Source of the DNA: Ancistrus triradiatus
Taxonomy: Eukaryota; Chordata; Actinopteri; Siluriformes; Loricariidae
Assembly: GCA_025084515.1 (NCBI GenBank)
Contig: JAJAGP010003180.1
Span: 1 to 64,000, forward strand
DNA: 64,000 nt
Direction: 5' to 3'
The translations under genes were made by a program, and so were the position numbers. The stretch's first letter is position 1. Each line of letters opens with the position of its first letter. Of this stretch, positions 1 to 11,337 are shown piece after piece. The notes under the pieces are model-generated. The model did no database searches. It was not told where the DNA came from and saw only the letters and a list, made by a program, of their open reading frames with translations.

Positions 1-969
1 GTACACTTCAACTATGAGAGACAAAATGAGAAAAAAAAATCCAGGAAATCACATTGTAAAGTTTTTAAAGAATTTAATTGTAAATTATCGTGGAAAATAA
101 GTATTTGGTCAATAACAAAAGTTCAACTCAATACTTTGTAACATAACCTTTGTTGGCAATGACAGAGGGCAAACATTTCCTGTAAGTCTTCAGCAGGTTG
201 GCACACACTGTAGCTGGTATTTTGGCCCATTCCTCCATGCAGATCTCCTCTAGAGCAGTGATGTTTTGGGGCAACACGGACTTTCAACTCCCTCCACAAA
301 TTTTCTGTGGGGTTTAGGTCTGGAGACTAGCTAGGCCACCCCAGGACCTTGAAATGCTTTTTAAGGAGCCACTCCTGTGTGTTTGGGATCATTGTCATGC
401 TGGAAGACCCAGCCACGTTCCATCTTCAATGCTCTCACTGATGGAAAGAAGTTTTGTAATCTCACGATACATGGAGATTCATTCTTCCCTTAACAAGGAT
501 CTGTCGTCCTGTCCGTTTTGCAGAAAAACAGCCCCAGAGCACTGCAGGTTCTGAGTCCCTCTCGGCGTAGTGTGTTACTGATGGTAGCCTTTGTTACTTT
601 GGTCCCAGCTCTCTGTAGGCCATTCATCAGGTCCCCCCATTTAGTTATGGGATTTTTGCTCACCGTTCTCATGATTATTTTGACCCACGGGATGAGATCT
701 TGCGTGGGGATCGAGGGAGGTTTTGTATGTCTTCCATTTTCTTATAATTGCTCCCACAGATTTATTCACACCAACCTGCTTGCCTATTGTAGATTCACTC
801 TTCCCAGCCTGGTGCAGGTCTACAATTTCCTTCCTGGTGTCCTTCGACAGCTCTTTGGTCTTGGCCATGGTTGAGTTTGGAGTCTGACTGTTTGAGGCTG
901 TGGACAGGTGTCTTTTATACAGATAACGAGGTCAGACAGGTGCCATTAATACTTTTTTGCCCCACTGTA
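1..969 (-). mobile_element. Tc1-like DNA transposon, internally deleted (family A)
   Basis: This is a decayed Tc1/mariner transposon read on the minus strand. The start of the transposase lies at about 868 (MAKTKELSKDTRKEIVDLHQ), with the helix-turn-helix region that binds the terminal repeat. The reading frame continues in a shifted frame at about 672-490. Near 538 the sequence jumps from the middle of the transposase to its N-terminal third, so roughly the catalytic centre is missing. The right end finishes at the terminal motif ccccactgta at about 960-969, but the right arm is also shortened. The left end runs off the window. It cannot make transposase. Family assignment rests on recognising the common teleost Tc1 sequence and is firm; the exact subfamily is not. 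Confidence 0.85.
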
Positions 970-1265
970 TATTCATAACAGGAACAAAGATTATTTCGAT
1001 ACAGATGTTTTATCAGTACAAGTTCAATATCAAACATGGTCAGCAGCAATTTAGTATCTCCTGTTCACCTAACTTGCATGTCTTTGGACTGTGAGAGGAA
1101 ACCGGGGCACCCAGAGTAAACCCATGCAGACACATGGAGGACACACAGATTCCACACCAGAAGGGACCAGGCTGCTCCACCTAGGATTGAACCCAGGATC
1201 TTCTTGCTGTGAGGTGACGTTGCTATCTAACAAGCCACAAGCAACAAGTCAATCTGAACCCCCCC

Positions 1266-1304
<39 letters not shown>

Positions 1305-3000
1305 TGTGCATCTCTTAACACAACTTATTAACTGAGTAACTATAAATATAAGAACATAAAATAAGAGAAATTTAGTGTTTAATAAACATTTATTAAATAC
1401 TACCAGATACTACTAGTTATTAAATTCAGGAGTTCCCATACTAATCCAAATCTTGAATGTGAATTATTAAGTCCTGTCTTCATCTGAGACATTAATTATC
1501 CAACACACTATATTTCTATATTTTAATGCTTCTTTCTCACTTATACAGTCATGAAATGCAATTCTAACCTACAGTGTCCATATCCATGATCGGCATTTTC
1601 ACAGAAGTAATAAATCACAGTATTTCTACATCATGATTTATTGTAAAAGTGAGCAGCAGTGATTGCTTATATTGAGGTCCCACAAAGCCCTGATCTCAGC
1701 AGCACTAAATCAACCAGACACGCTAATGCAATATAGGCTGTATATGTGTGTGTGTGTCCATTATAATGGACTGCTTTCCTCATGAATAATTAGCGGAGCA
1801 GCGTGGCTGGTCCTGTAGAGTGTCGGTAATGTTAGTTAGGGTGTGTACCTGTGTGACTCCTTAAAGAAATAGGTACACACAACAGTGCCTTTCATTCAAA
1901 TCAATGCAGTTATTAGGCAATTTCGAGTAGCAAATGCACCTACTGGCATGTTTGCAGGTGTTAGGAAAGCAGAGAGTTGAGAGGAAACTCACATGATCAT
2001 TGGGAGAACATGGCAAACTCCATCCAAAGACTGACTGGGTGCGACTATCAAAACTGAGTTCTTGGAGCTGTGCTGCATCACCACTGCTTGCTGTGCCACC
2101 AGACCATTAATAAAAATACAAATATGTTATATTATCAGCTCTGTAATGTACACTGGGATGAGAAAAAATAATTGAATTATTTTTTAAATTATTCAGTGGA
2201 GTTTTGCATGTTCCTCCCTGTTTCTGAGTGGTACTCCCCTATTTTCCTTGCCCATTTCAAAGACATGTTAGGGATCAGCTGGTGTATCTAAAGTGTCCCA
2301 ATTGGGTGAGCGATGAGCGAGCCGTTGCCGTGTGATGGACCCTGTCCTCGTTTGGGTTCCGCCCTTGCAACCTTTGCTACAGTTTAGGCCCCAGCTCCCG
2401 GGACCCTGAAACTGGATTAAGTGGGTATGAAAACAAATAAATGAATGATTCAAGAAATTTGACTTGAATTATTTGTGTGTTTTATTTGAATCCACTTTTA
2501 GTTATGTATTAGGTAACTCAGGATGCCAGTCCATCACCAGGCTTGGTAATGATGGGGGATGATCCCCCTGTGCAGTCTCACCTCCCTGCGTAGCCTCAAG
2601 GCATAGTCAGAACCCATCCCAGGTCACTGCGGTGGACAGCGAACTACACCCACGCCACCTGAGCACCTACTAATTAATTTTCAGTAACCAATTTGACCTT
2701 GTGAACGTTGGGAATACATGCCAGACAGGGCAACAGTCCCCCTCAGGGCATCATGTTATCATTCTTACTTAGGGGGCATTTAGAGATGCCAGTGCACCCG
2801 CTGCCATGTTTATGGGAGACGGGATGAACCAGAGTACCTGGCGACAGGGCTCCAAACTGCGTAGCTGGGGCTGTGGAACCAACGCTATGCTACCTGCTGC
2901 CACCCCGCCACCTTCTTGTGATAGTGTTAATATTTTTATACGTAAACACAAATAATGTGGCATTATAAGCAGAAAACAAAGTTGCCTGAGATTGACCAGT
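970..3000. other. Gene-free repeat-rich spacer upstream of kcna2
   Basis: No gene is seen. About 1040-1250, 1920-2110, 2195-2430, 2515-2650 and 2700-2925 look like degraded copies of the common teleost dispersed repeats that carry phrases such as 'gaggaaac', 'catgcagacac', 'gcatgtttttgga' and 'ccagtccatcacc'. A TAA microsatellite lies at 1266-1305 and a short TG run at 1744-1758. The stretch 1640-1830 (with catgaataattagc) does not look repetitive and may be ordinary unique or conserved non-coding DNA, which only alignment could show. Confidence 0.5.
1266..1305. repeat. (TAA)n microsatellite
   Basis: About thirteen uninterrupted ATA/TAA units follow a short C run. It lies inside old repeat sequence and is probably length-polymorphic. 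Confidence 0.95.
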
Positions 3001-3060
3001 ACTCATAAGGTTAGTTAAATATGTGTTGTTAGCATCAATGTTGAAATATAGAAAAAAAAG
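2975..3060 (+). repeat. Dispersed repeat, copy 1 (pairs with 20615-20705)
   Basis: About 85 bp containing 'aaagttgcctgagattgacc' followed by 'gttaaatatgtg' and 'gttgaaatatagaaa' recur, in the same order and strand, at 20615-20705. The copies differ by scattered substitutions and small indels. The family is not recognised. This copy ends next to the CpG-rich start of kcna2. Confidence 0.75.
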
Positions 3061-3109
3061 ATTATTTTTAAAGAGTTACAAGAAGCATTCGGCAGGTATT
3101 TCGGGAAAA

Positions 3110-3480
3110 GGCTTGAATAGGAAATGCGCGCTCCCGTGGACGCACCCGCTTAACGGACGGAGCCGCGCACGAAGGAACGCGCACTGCGCCTCAGTGCAAG
3201 GCTTCCTCTCTGTGAGTGTGTTTGTTACATGTGTGTGTGTCTGCGCGGCATCGCCCATCTGACGCATGGATGGACTCTGGTCTGTAAAATGGCACAATTA
3301 GGAAGCAAACGGCAGAAAGTGGGATGTTAAAGAGTGTAAACTCGCGATGCGCGTCTTTTAAAGTGAAGCGAATGGAAACAAGTAAGAAAAAGCCGGAGAA
3401 TCGAGGCTCGTCCTGACAGATTGGTCTCGGGATTGATTTGTTTTGCTTTCGGTGCATGTGTTTGCTGCATTGCCTGCTTG
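3110..3480 (+). promoter_or_regulatory. kcna2: CpG-rich probable promoter / first exon area of kcna2
   Basis: Between about 3120 and 3260 CpG dinucleotides become dense (gcgcgctcccgtggacgcac, ccgcgcacgaagg), in contrast to the AT-rich surroundings. The position, about 4.1 kb upstream of the kcna2 start codon and ahead of a non-coding exon, fits a promoter and first transcribed segment; mammalian KCNA2 also has 5'UTR exons. A GTAAGA donor-like site occurs at about 3382. No TATA box or start site can be fixed from sequence alone. Inferred; cap-analysis data would decide. Confidence 0.45.
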
Positions 3481-3919
3481 AATGAGCCATCTTATTTTTT
3501 TTTCTGATCATAAAATAATGCCAATAAAATCGCGCCTGCGTCCGGCTGATGCATGGTGTGGTGTGGTTTTGTTAGACATGATGCAGCATGATGCACTGCA
3601 GCTTCGCCTCTCACTTTCGCCTAATACACCGAGTGCACGAGACAGGTATCTGAATGCACAGCTTCAATAAGACGAAATGTCACGGAGTGAACAGTGCGTT
3701 TGCGTGGGAACACGCAAAATACCTTTATACACGACTGTCACTACTGTTATGGGAACATTTCCCGAAACGCTACAGGCTTCTCTGGTGTATTTTGCACACA
3801 CGACCGCACTGTTAACGCCAGCAAGGGCTGAATGATGCAGCCGAACCTCTCACTTCTAACATGCATGCAAACATAACAATGCAATGTGGCTGAAACCTCC
3901 CTCACTCTCTTCTTTGCAG

Positions 3920-4285
3920 ATGTCTAATGCGGTCAGGACAGTTCAAGATCTCCTGAATTCACGCGCACACACACACACACACACACAGACTGGGTGGGGG
4001 TGGGATGGGGGGACCGCACATCCCATTATCTATAGGTGCAGTTAAACCTTCAGGTATACCATCTGGCTTTATTAGAGCCCATGTTTGATCATGTGCAAGT
4101 GATGGAGACGCGAAGGTGGATGGCAACGGTCTGTCTGCGCCGCATCTCCTCCTGAACCTGGGTGGAGGATCAGGATCACTGCAGCACCGAGGAACGCCGA
4201 GCCGCACTGATACGCAGAGGAACCGCAACACGGAGGGACCCAGCAGTGATCCCTGGCCATATTTGGAAATGAATGAAAGCTATAG
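3920..4285 (+). other. kcna2: Probable kcna2 5'UTR exon
   Basis: A good acceptor (pyrimidine-rich tract ending tctttgcag at 3919) and a consensus donor (tatag then gtaagt, exon end 4285) bracket this segment. It has moderate CpG content, includes a CA microsatellite at 3965-3988, and contains no long open frame continuing into the kcna2 coding exon. The donor at 4286 pairs well with the acceptor at 7228. If transcription starts inside this block, the acceptor at 3919 is unused and it is simply exon 1. The splice signals are seen directly; their use is inferred. Confidence 0.5.
3965..3988. repeat. (CA)n microsatellite in kcna2 5'UTR area
   Basis: About twelve CA units inside the proposed non-coding exon, followed by a G-rich stretch (gggtgggggtgggatggggg). 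Confidence 0.95.
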
Positions 4286-5957
4286 GTAAGTACTGATAAC
4301 TTCAGTGTTCTAGTTCTGAGACGCTTTTTATGGAAATGGGACTAAAAACAGCATTTTTAGGTTTGTGGTATTTCTAAGATATAGGTTAGTACTGGGTTAA
4401 CAGTTCTGGGTAGAACCATTTCTACATAACAGCCTTTGTGATCGATATAAACAATGTTTGCTGCCATAAAATGGCTTTCGTGCAAGGGACTAGTGTTGAA
4501 ACCTAAAGGGTTTTCCAAGAGATGAGCTGAACCTGTTTGTACAATCTACGGTTTTAAGGCACCAAAAAGGATCACCAACCTTTCATTCTGGTTTACTTAT
4601 GGGATAGTTAGCGGTTCTAGGCATATGTGTGTGGAAAATTCTCTGACTAATACATTTTCTTTGCTGTCCGTTCTTGTATATTCATGTACCTTTCTAAATG
4701 GGTTCTAAATGGTTGGATCTACATCAAGGGTTTCCCGTAATGGACGCACTAAAGAACACTTTAGGTTGCTGACTGGATGCTTTTTTTTTTTATCAGTGTA
4801 AAGCGGGGTGGTGCAGTTTGTCCTCAAGGGGTCCCACTTAAGGGCCTTTGGAAGATTAACAGCTACAGGTAGAATTGTATTTATGTGAATAACGTGGATC
4901 TAAAATGTAGATGTTCTCTAAAATAGGGTTTATAAATTATTTTTAAAGTTGGTTTAAGGTTTTATGTTGAACTTTGTGATTTCTCAGGCACCTAGGGTGA
5001 TTAGGTGGTACCTTTTTTCTAGATGTGAGTCAGTGAGGTGACTCCTTCAAGGGCACATCGATTCAATACCTGTATAGTGACTTTTGTTTGGTTAAATTTG
5101 CATTTCAGTATTTGAATTTGGATTTAAGAGTACTGGTATTTTATGACATACCCTCTTTGGGTCAGATAATGATGCGGACTAATGGCACTGCATCAGGTCT
5201 CCTAACCGTCACTTAGAATAGAAAGTGTCCATACTCAGCGATACCCAAACCTCCAGCGCTAATGCACACTGAGCTGGGAGGGGTTCAAATCCAATCCAGA
5301 TCTGTAGGGCACTCAGAGGGCGATTCGGGTTACAGTGCATAATTGAAGCATGAAAGAAGTGATGCAGCTTCACGGAGGACAGTATTGATCGTCCAGAGAG
5401 ATAAAAGCAAACAGACGATTTAGTGAGCATCCCCGCGGAGCGGAGGGTACCAGAGCTCAGATATCTCTCTCCGTTAGGTCCGTGTGAGCTTCAGGGGTCT
5501 AAAAGGTCTCTAATAAGTCAGTACATTCACAGGTGCTGCAGAGGTCAGTAGGGGTGTCCGATATTGAAACAAAACCATCTCGATGTTTTCTGGGATCCGT
5601 AACGATAATTGGACGATATTTTGTCAGTGTATGTTTCAGGTCTAAAGTATTCAAACATCGTTAAACCCACCTCTCACCATGTCTTTCGTGATGCAGTTGG
5701 TGAAAGCATTTGTTATGTCTTGCTGTCTGTTGCTTTTCTTGTTGTAAGGCATTTTTTTTGCAGAATCATTCCTCTAGGGTTTGCTGAGTGTGTTTTTGTG
5801 CTGCTACTTTGGCTGGTTGAAGCCTGTTGTGGACAGCTGACTTCTGAAGTTTGTCATAATAATGTTCTGCACTGTAAATTATGTTGGTTGACACAGCACA
5901 TCATGCTCCCCATCACAATTGGTTTTGCACAGTATGGATACAACTGATACAATGTAC

Positions 5958-6089
5958 AGGCCAAGCAGTTGTGGTTTTAAGGGTCTCACTCAAAGGTCCA
6001 GCAGTGGCAGATTGGCAGTGCTGGTCCTTGAACTCACAACCTTCTGGTCCATAGTTCAGTACTTTAACTGTTACACTGCTACAGTCCCA
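5958..6089 (-). mobile_element. tRNA-derived SINE, minus strand, 3' tail missing
   Basis: Read on the minus strand it gives the family's tRNA-like head (gggactgtagcag...) and the body phrases 'gaaccagaaggttgtgagttc' (in part), 'cagcactgcc' and 'ccacaactgctt'. The L2-type tail seen in the full copy at 48511-48711 is absent. Confidence 0.75.
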
Positions 6090-6159
6090 ATGGCATTGTA
6101 TTCAAATCTAAGACACTAAAAATCCCACCTTGTAAATGCACTAATTACAAATAAATACA

Positions 6160-7160
6160 GGTATACGCCATTTAAGGACCTCATTACGTTCTGTGAAGCA
6201 GGTCATTGACCGAAATGGTAGTGGACCGGACATGACCATAGTCACATAGCCATTTTATGGTACTGCAATGTGAATATAAAAGGTATTTTCACAAGAAAAC
6301 TGTCTGAAAACTATACATAAATGTGTCAGAGATGCCCCTGAAACATGAGTGCAAGCCTAAACTGCTATACACATGCTAAGCCTTTTGTAATTTATGGAAA
6401 TTCACAATAGTTATACAGAATGCACTACTGTACTGTTACAACGCTATCTAGGTTAAAGCCGTAACACTTCAGAGGATGGTATGTTGGTCCTGATACTTTT
6501 GCTTGACGGAAGCCAAAAATGCATCGATAGACAGAATTAGGAAGAACACGGAAGATCAGCCAGATGAAACAGAGACTCAATGAGTGAATGTGAACCAGTT
6601 TATATAGTTATAAGTTCGAGAAAATATACAGGTAGTGAGGGACAAACAAAGCTGTACTACTGACAATAGGACAGGCACTTCCACACTTCACACTTCCAAA
6701 CACAATTTACAGCTTGTTACAAATAAGTAGCGGAAAATCATCCACACAAACACGAGTAACTTACACAAAAAAGTCTCTAAACACAACAACCGAGTTAGAA
6801 CAGTCTCTAATACAAACGTGAGCTAACAAGAATATTGGAGAGAGAATCTGGAACACAGAAAAAGCCCAAATAGGCAACTACACTTTAGAAACAAGTCCCA
6901 GAAACATGCAATCCACAGTTACCTATATTTGTAAGTGACTTTCTAGAAAAATACGCCAAAAAATGTGTAGATTAAGCAGACCTGGCAACCATGACACACA
7001 CAATGGACTCCTGCTCTTTAACTCTTGTGTCTACCCAGTGTTGATTGGCTGTTTATGTATGGAGTTCTCTGTAGTAATTTATTAAAATTGCTAAGACCTC
7101 GGTCCCTAAAGCGAACGGACGCTGCTCGGATGGTCGTCAAACCATGTAAATCATGTTTAT
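6160..7160 (+). repeat. Long dispersed repeat, copy 1 (about 1 kb)
   Basis: It starts near 'acaggtatacgcc', passes through 'gttctgtgaagcaggtc', 'gacggaagccaaaaatgcat', 'acacggaagatcagccagat' and 'gtgaatgtgaaccagtttat', and ends near 'taagacctcgg'. The same order is found at 11338-11975; parts recur at 10030-10150, 10555-10690, 43845-43905, 44040-44225, 52726-52870 (inverted) and 53035-53105. No transposase was recognised, so it is probably a non-autonomous element of unknown class. Confidence 0.7.
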
Positions 7161-7228
7161 TAAACTTTGGATGCTGTTGTTTGTAAGTAAAGTTTTTTAA
7201 CATGTTTTTTTGTTTCTGTTGGTTGCAG

Positions 7229-7264
7229 ATGATCCTGAGCGGATGCCTGATGTGTGAGGTGTGA
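7229..7264 (+). promoter_or_regulatory. kcna2: Upstream ORFs in kcna2 leader
   Basis: The first three bases after the proposed acceptor are ATG, opening an 11-codon frame (MILSGCLMCEV) that stops at 7262-7264. A second overlapping upstream ATG at 7243 gives a 4-codon frame ending at 7257. Both end before the main start at 7331, so they could reduce translation of Kv1.2. Seen in sequence; the regulatory effect is inferred. Confidence 0.5.
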
Positions 7265-7330
7265 ACAGGGGTGTAAACTCTTTCTAGACCCGTTTATTAC
7301 CCTCTAAGCTCTAAGCTCCTTTCTCACATC

Positions 7331-8815
7331 ATGACCGTCGCCACGAGCGACCCTGTGGATGAAGCAGCGGCTCATCCGGGTCAACCTCAGGATGCTTACG
7401 ACCCGGAACCAGACCATGAATGCAGCGAGCGAGTCGTCATCAACATATCAGGCCTGCGCTTCGAGACGCAGCTCAAGACGCTCTCACAGTTCCCCGACAC
7501 TTTACTGGGGGACCCAAAGAAACGCATGCGCTACTTTGACCCTTTGCGGAACGAGTACTTTTTCGACCGGAACAGACCCAGCTTTGATGCCATTCTGTAT
7601 TATTACCAGTCAGGTGGGAGGCTTCGGCGGCCTGTTAACGTGACCTTGGATATTTTCTCTGAGGAGATTCGATTCTATGAATTGGGCGAGGAAGCGATTG
7701 AGATTTTTAGGGAGGACGAAGGATTTATCAAAGAAGAGGAGAAGCCTCTACCAGAGAACGAGTTCCAGAGGCAGGTCTGGCTCCTGTTCGAGTATCCGGA
7801 AAGTTCCGGTCCGGCCCGGATAATCGCCATAATATCTGTCATGGTCATCCTGATATCCATTGTCAGCTTCTGTTTAGAGACGCTTCCCATTTTTCGTAAC
7901 GAGGACATGGACACGCACAAAGGCTTCAACAGCAACTCCAACTCCACGTCGAGCTATACGTCGACCTACTTCACCGATCCCTTCTTCATCCTGGAGACGC
8001 TCTGCATCATCTGGTTCTCCTTCGAGTTCCTCGTTCGTTTTTTCGCTTGCCCGAGTAAAGCTGGCTTTTTCGTAAACATCATGAACATCATCGATATCGT
8101 CGCTATCATTCCCTATTTCATCACGTTGGGAACCGAATTGGCCGAAAGTCCAGAAGACGGTCAGCAAGGTCAGCAGGCTATGAGTTTAGCAATTCTTAGA
8201 GTCATCAGATTGGTTCGCGTTTTCAGGATCTTCAAACTCTCTCGGCACTCCAAAGGCCTTCAGATATTGGGTCAGACCCTCAAGGCCAGTATGAGAGAAC
8301 TTGGGTTGCTCATCTTCTTTCTGTTCATTGGAGTCATCCTCTTCTCCAGCGCTGTCTATTTCGCTGAAGCAGATGAAGCCCACTCGCAGTTCATCAGCAT
8401 CCCTGATGCGTTCTGGTGGGCCGTCGTGTCCATGACCACCGTAGGATATGGAGACATGGTCCCAACCACCATTGGTGGTAAAATTGTAGGATCATTGTGT
8501 GCCATCGCCGGCGTCCTGACCATCGCTCTGCCGGTACCTGTAATCGTCTCAAATTTCAACTATTTCTACCACCGAGAGACGGAAGGTGAGGAGCAGGCGC
8601 AGTACCTCAACGTGACCAGTGTACCTAAGATTGACTCAGAGGAGCTCAAGAAGAGCCAAAGCGTCTCCACGATGAGCAAATCAGATTACATGGAGATCCA
8701 AGAGGCCGTGAATAACAGCAACGAGGATTTCCGCGAGGAGAACCTCAAAACCGGCAACTGCACCCTCGCGAACACCAACTACGTCAACATCACCAAGATG
8801 CTTACCGATGTATAG
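7331..8815 (+). CDS. kcna2: Voltage-gated potassium channel Kv1.2 alpha subunit
   Basis: This 494-residue intronless coding region encodes a Shaker-type delayed-rectifier K+ channel subunit of neuronal membranes. The start MTVATSDPVDEAA matches the Kv1.2 N-terminus, and the ATG has A at -3. In order: T1 tetramerisation domain about 33-124; S1 162-182; S1-S2 loop with an N-glycosylation site N204-S-T; S2 218-240; S3 247-267; S4 with the charge ladder R290, R293, R296, R299, K302, R305; S5 325-345; pore helix and TVGYGD filter 370-375; S6 with the PVP hinge 401-403. The residue after GYGDM is Val377, as in mammalian Kv1.2. The C-terminus ends KMLTDV, a PDZ ligand. Length is close to the 499 residues of the human protein; the S1-S2 loop differs most, as usual. 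No key residue is missing. A second fish paralog (a/b) may exist, so the suffix is left open. Confidence 0.98.
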   Translation: MTVATSDPVDEAAAHPGQPQDAYDPEPDHECSERVVINISGLRFETQLKTLSQFPDTLLGDPKKRMRYFDPLRNEYFFDRNRPSFDAILYYYQSGGRLRRPVNVTLDIFSEEIRFYELGEEAIEIFREDEGFIKEEEKPLPENEFQRQVWLLFEYPESSGPARIIAIISVMVILISIVSFCLETLPIFRNEDMDTHKGFNSNSNSTSSYTSTYFTDPFFILETLCIIWFSFEFLVRFFACPSKAGFFVNIMNIIDIVAIIPYFITLGTELAESPEDGQQGQQAMSLAILRVIRLVRVFRIFKLSRHSKGLQILGQTLKASMRELGLLIFFLFIGVILFSSAVYFAEADEAHSQFISIPDAFWWAVVSMTTVGYGDMVPTTIGGKIVGSLCAIAGVLTIALPVPVIVSNFNYFYHRETEGEEQAQYLNVTSVPKIDSEELKKSQSVSTMSKSDYMEIQEAVNNSNEDFREENLKTGNCTLANTNYVNITKMLTDV

Positions 8816-10025
8816 CTGGATATCTGGGTTAGCTGGAACGATTTTTCGGGAAGCTGTGCTTATCTTCTGTAAAGAAGACCAGAGCAGTGAGTGTGATCAG
8901 GATCGACAGATCTCACACAGAATGTCTAGCAACTCTACGGTGGGAAACTGATTAGGTTCAAGTTGAAAGACTGAAGTAATCAAAGGTACCAGCGCAAACA
9001 TCACCCATCACCATAACCTTAATCATTCGTAAACCCCTTCCCATTACCCCTGCTTGTAGCCAAAATCGTAGCCAAATCACTAAACGTGGCATAAGGGACC
9101 ATGGCTAAACTGCCAATTGCTGATAAAAGCATGCAGAGCTATAACACTGGCACTCAAGGACAAGATTTGTGATCCCAGAAGTGTACTGCCAGTCACTGCA
9201 GCATTCCATGTGTAACCTTTAAATATATGTTACATTCCTCTTCGTGATCGGTTGATTCCCGCCTGAATCCACTACCAAGAGCTTCATCAGCTGTCAAACA
9301 CTAATATGAAAACCCAGACATAATCACTAATTCGAGCACAACAAGAGTCTGATCTTATTGGCTGAGAGCAGTATTGACGATAATGCACAATGTATGAAGG
9401 GTGGATTCATTGTAAGATCTGGAGCAAGTGGTTAGGATTAGCCATAGTCCATTTTTAGTTTTATACGATTTGCTGACTAGCACAATGTTCTCCCACATTG
9501 CACCTGGGGATTGCCATTTTAGTTTTTGGGCTTTGCTTCCTGGAAATAGTTTGAGCTAAAGCTGATTGGCTGTGGGCACCATGCGATTCGAAAAAAGAAA
9601 CCCTCACTAGGACTCACTAGGACATCGAGTGTCCTCTCCTAAATTTGAGTGTTGTTATGGTTACTGTTATGAAGTAGGAATCATCATAACGTGCTTTTAG
9701 TCCTGTGTGTAGGACCAAATGATGTCATTGTCAGTATTTTCAAGCAGTTATTACTTCCCTACCTCGGTATAATCTAAGCAAAGCCAACTCTTCTATTGAG
9801 CCATTTGTAAGGGTCAAAACAAACCATCCGATTTATTTGTGTTTCCAATTCCTGGACGCTAACCGCGTAACACTGATCTGGAAGAATAGGGATAAAATGC
9901 ATATTTTTGGACTTCATCGGACAGCGCTCCTTGGTGGAGCCTTGACTCACGATCATTGATGGCATTATCAGTCCCCCCAAATAGAATATTAGAGTCAAAG
10001 AGTTTTATTCATCACATTATTTACA
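8816..10025 (+). other. kcna2 3' flank / probable 3'UTR
   Basis: No gene is seen. Much of it looks like single-copy sequence, as expected for a long Kv1 3'UTR. No AATAAA signal is obvious in the first kilobase; the first on this strand are near 10440 and 11197, after repeats begin, so the mRNA end cannot be placed. Confidence 0.4.
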
Positions 10026-10029
10026 CAGT

Positions 10030-10690
10030 ACAGGTATGTGCCTTGTAACGTCTGCATTAGATTCTGTGAAAGAGCAGGGCGTTGACCGAAATGGACCCTG
10101 ACCAGACATTACCGTAGTCGTGTAGTCTTTTTAGGCTGCTCTACCGTGGGTCAAGATACCTTACGATATCAGCGATACTGCTCAAAACTGTCATGCCTCA
10201 TGTCATGACTGGCAGAAATTGGAACCAGACACAAGAAGCCGATGCAAAGATGTTTATTAAACAAAAAACCAAGCAGAGCTTTCACATGGCAGAGCAAGAT
10301 CTTGGTCCAAACATCTCAGGGTTTGTAACCAGGATGTCAGTCCTACCATGCAGAGAATCAGACATTAGGTGATGAACTGAATCAGAATCAGATTTGGGAA
10401 CACTTTCTGTTTGCAATGAAACAGTGAAAGGGCACCACTGAAATAAAAGGGGTGATAAGACGAGATATGGATGTGCATAGCCGGTGTGGGATGCAGGAGT
10501 GAAGCATGCTGGGAACTGGAGTGTATAAGCTAGTTGAGATAATAGTCGTGACTGCTAAACCTTTTTTAATTTAAGAAACATGAAATTACAGTAAGCGTAA
10601 GAGTGTTACAAGCGCAAACACTCTTAAGACGTCAGCCCTTAAAGCAAAGAGACTTCTAGACGTTAAAGGGCGCATTACTGTACTTAAAAA
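10030..10690 (+). repeat. Long dispersed repeat, copy 3, interrupted by another repeat
   Basis: 10030-10150 matches the start of the 6160-7160 repeat (gcgttgaccgaaatggac, gtagtcgtgtag), and 10555-10690 resembles its middle. Between them, about 10190-10550 is a different sequence with 'gatgtttattaaac' and 'catgctgggaactg', probably a second insertion. Old and broken. Confidence 0.5.
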
Positions 10691-11337
10691 TATTAGTTTG
10701 CCATCAGCCATGTAGGAGGAGACTGGGGCATCTTGTCACATCATTAGTTAATATTTCCAACATCAGAGGACGCATCTTAGAAGTGGAGTACTAATTTTGT
10801 GCGTCTGCAGTACCTGGTCTGATAACTAGTCTGGAAAAGGGAAGACATGCAGTGAGCAGAGATGTGCACAGATGTGCTATTGTCTAAAACATAAGCAAAT
10901 GTGGCAGTTTGGGGCAACTTGTCTCATGTGATTTCACATGTCACAAAATCAGATGAAGATGAGTGCCTATCCTTGTTTTCATGGAGACATTCCAGAACAG
11001 CCATCCATGAGACCTGTATGCAATGTGTGACATACAAACAGTGCCCAAGCCAGGCAATTTGTGTCAGAACTATGATTCCGACAATGATTATTTAGTTGTT
11101 TTAAGGAGCCACACCACGCTCCAGGACTGACCCAGAAATTAAGGATTAATCAACCTTTTTTCTGATGTGGCCTTTAATTTTGCATTTGATTGAACCAAAT
11201 AAAACTCCCCAAATAACCCTACAATTCATTATTTGTTGCGATATCCAGTGTGACGTCTGAATAAATAAATAAATGCCTGAGACTTCTTGTCATTTAGTAT
11301 GCGATTTCTAACATTATGATCTACCGTTCCCCCAGCA

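Larger units (their letters stand above)
4286..7228 (+). other. kcna2: Proposed kcna2 5'UTR intron
   Basis: The proposed intron starts with GTAAGT at 4286 and ends with a long T-rich tract and ttgcag at 7228. About 5550-5900 resembles a common teleost repeat with 'gataacgataat'-like phrases. A minus-strand SINE body lies at 5958-6089, and a long dispersed repeat fills about 6160-7160, ending some 40 bp before the acceptor tract. Nothing coding was seen in it. Confidence 0.55.

Noticed and set aside
4072..4260. Minus-strand frames in the kcna2 5'UTR exon
   Set aside because: No recognisable domain; overlap spliced leader sequence on the other strand.
7675..8559. Several minus-strand frames inside kcna2
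   Set aside because: Antisense shadows of a strongly conserved coding exon; no independent support.
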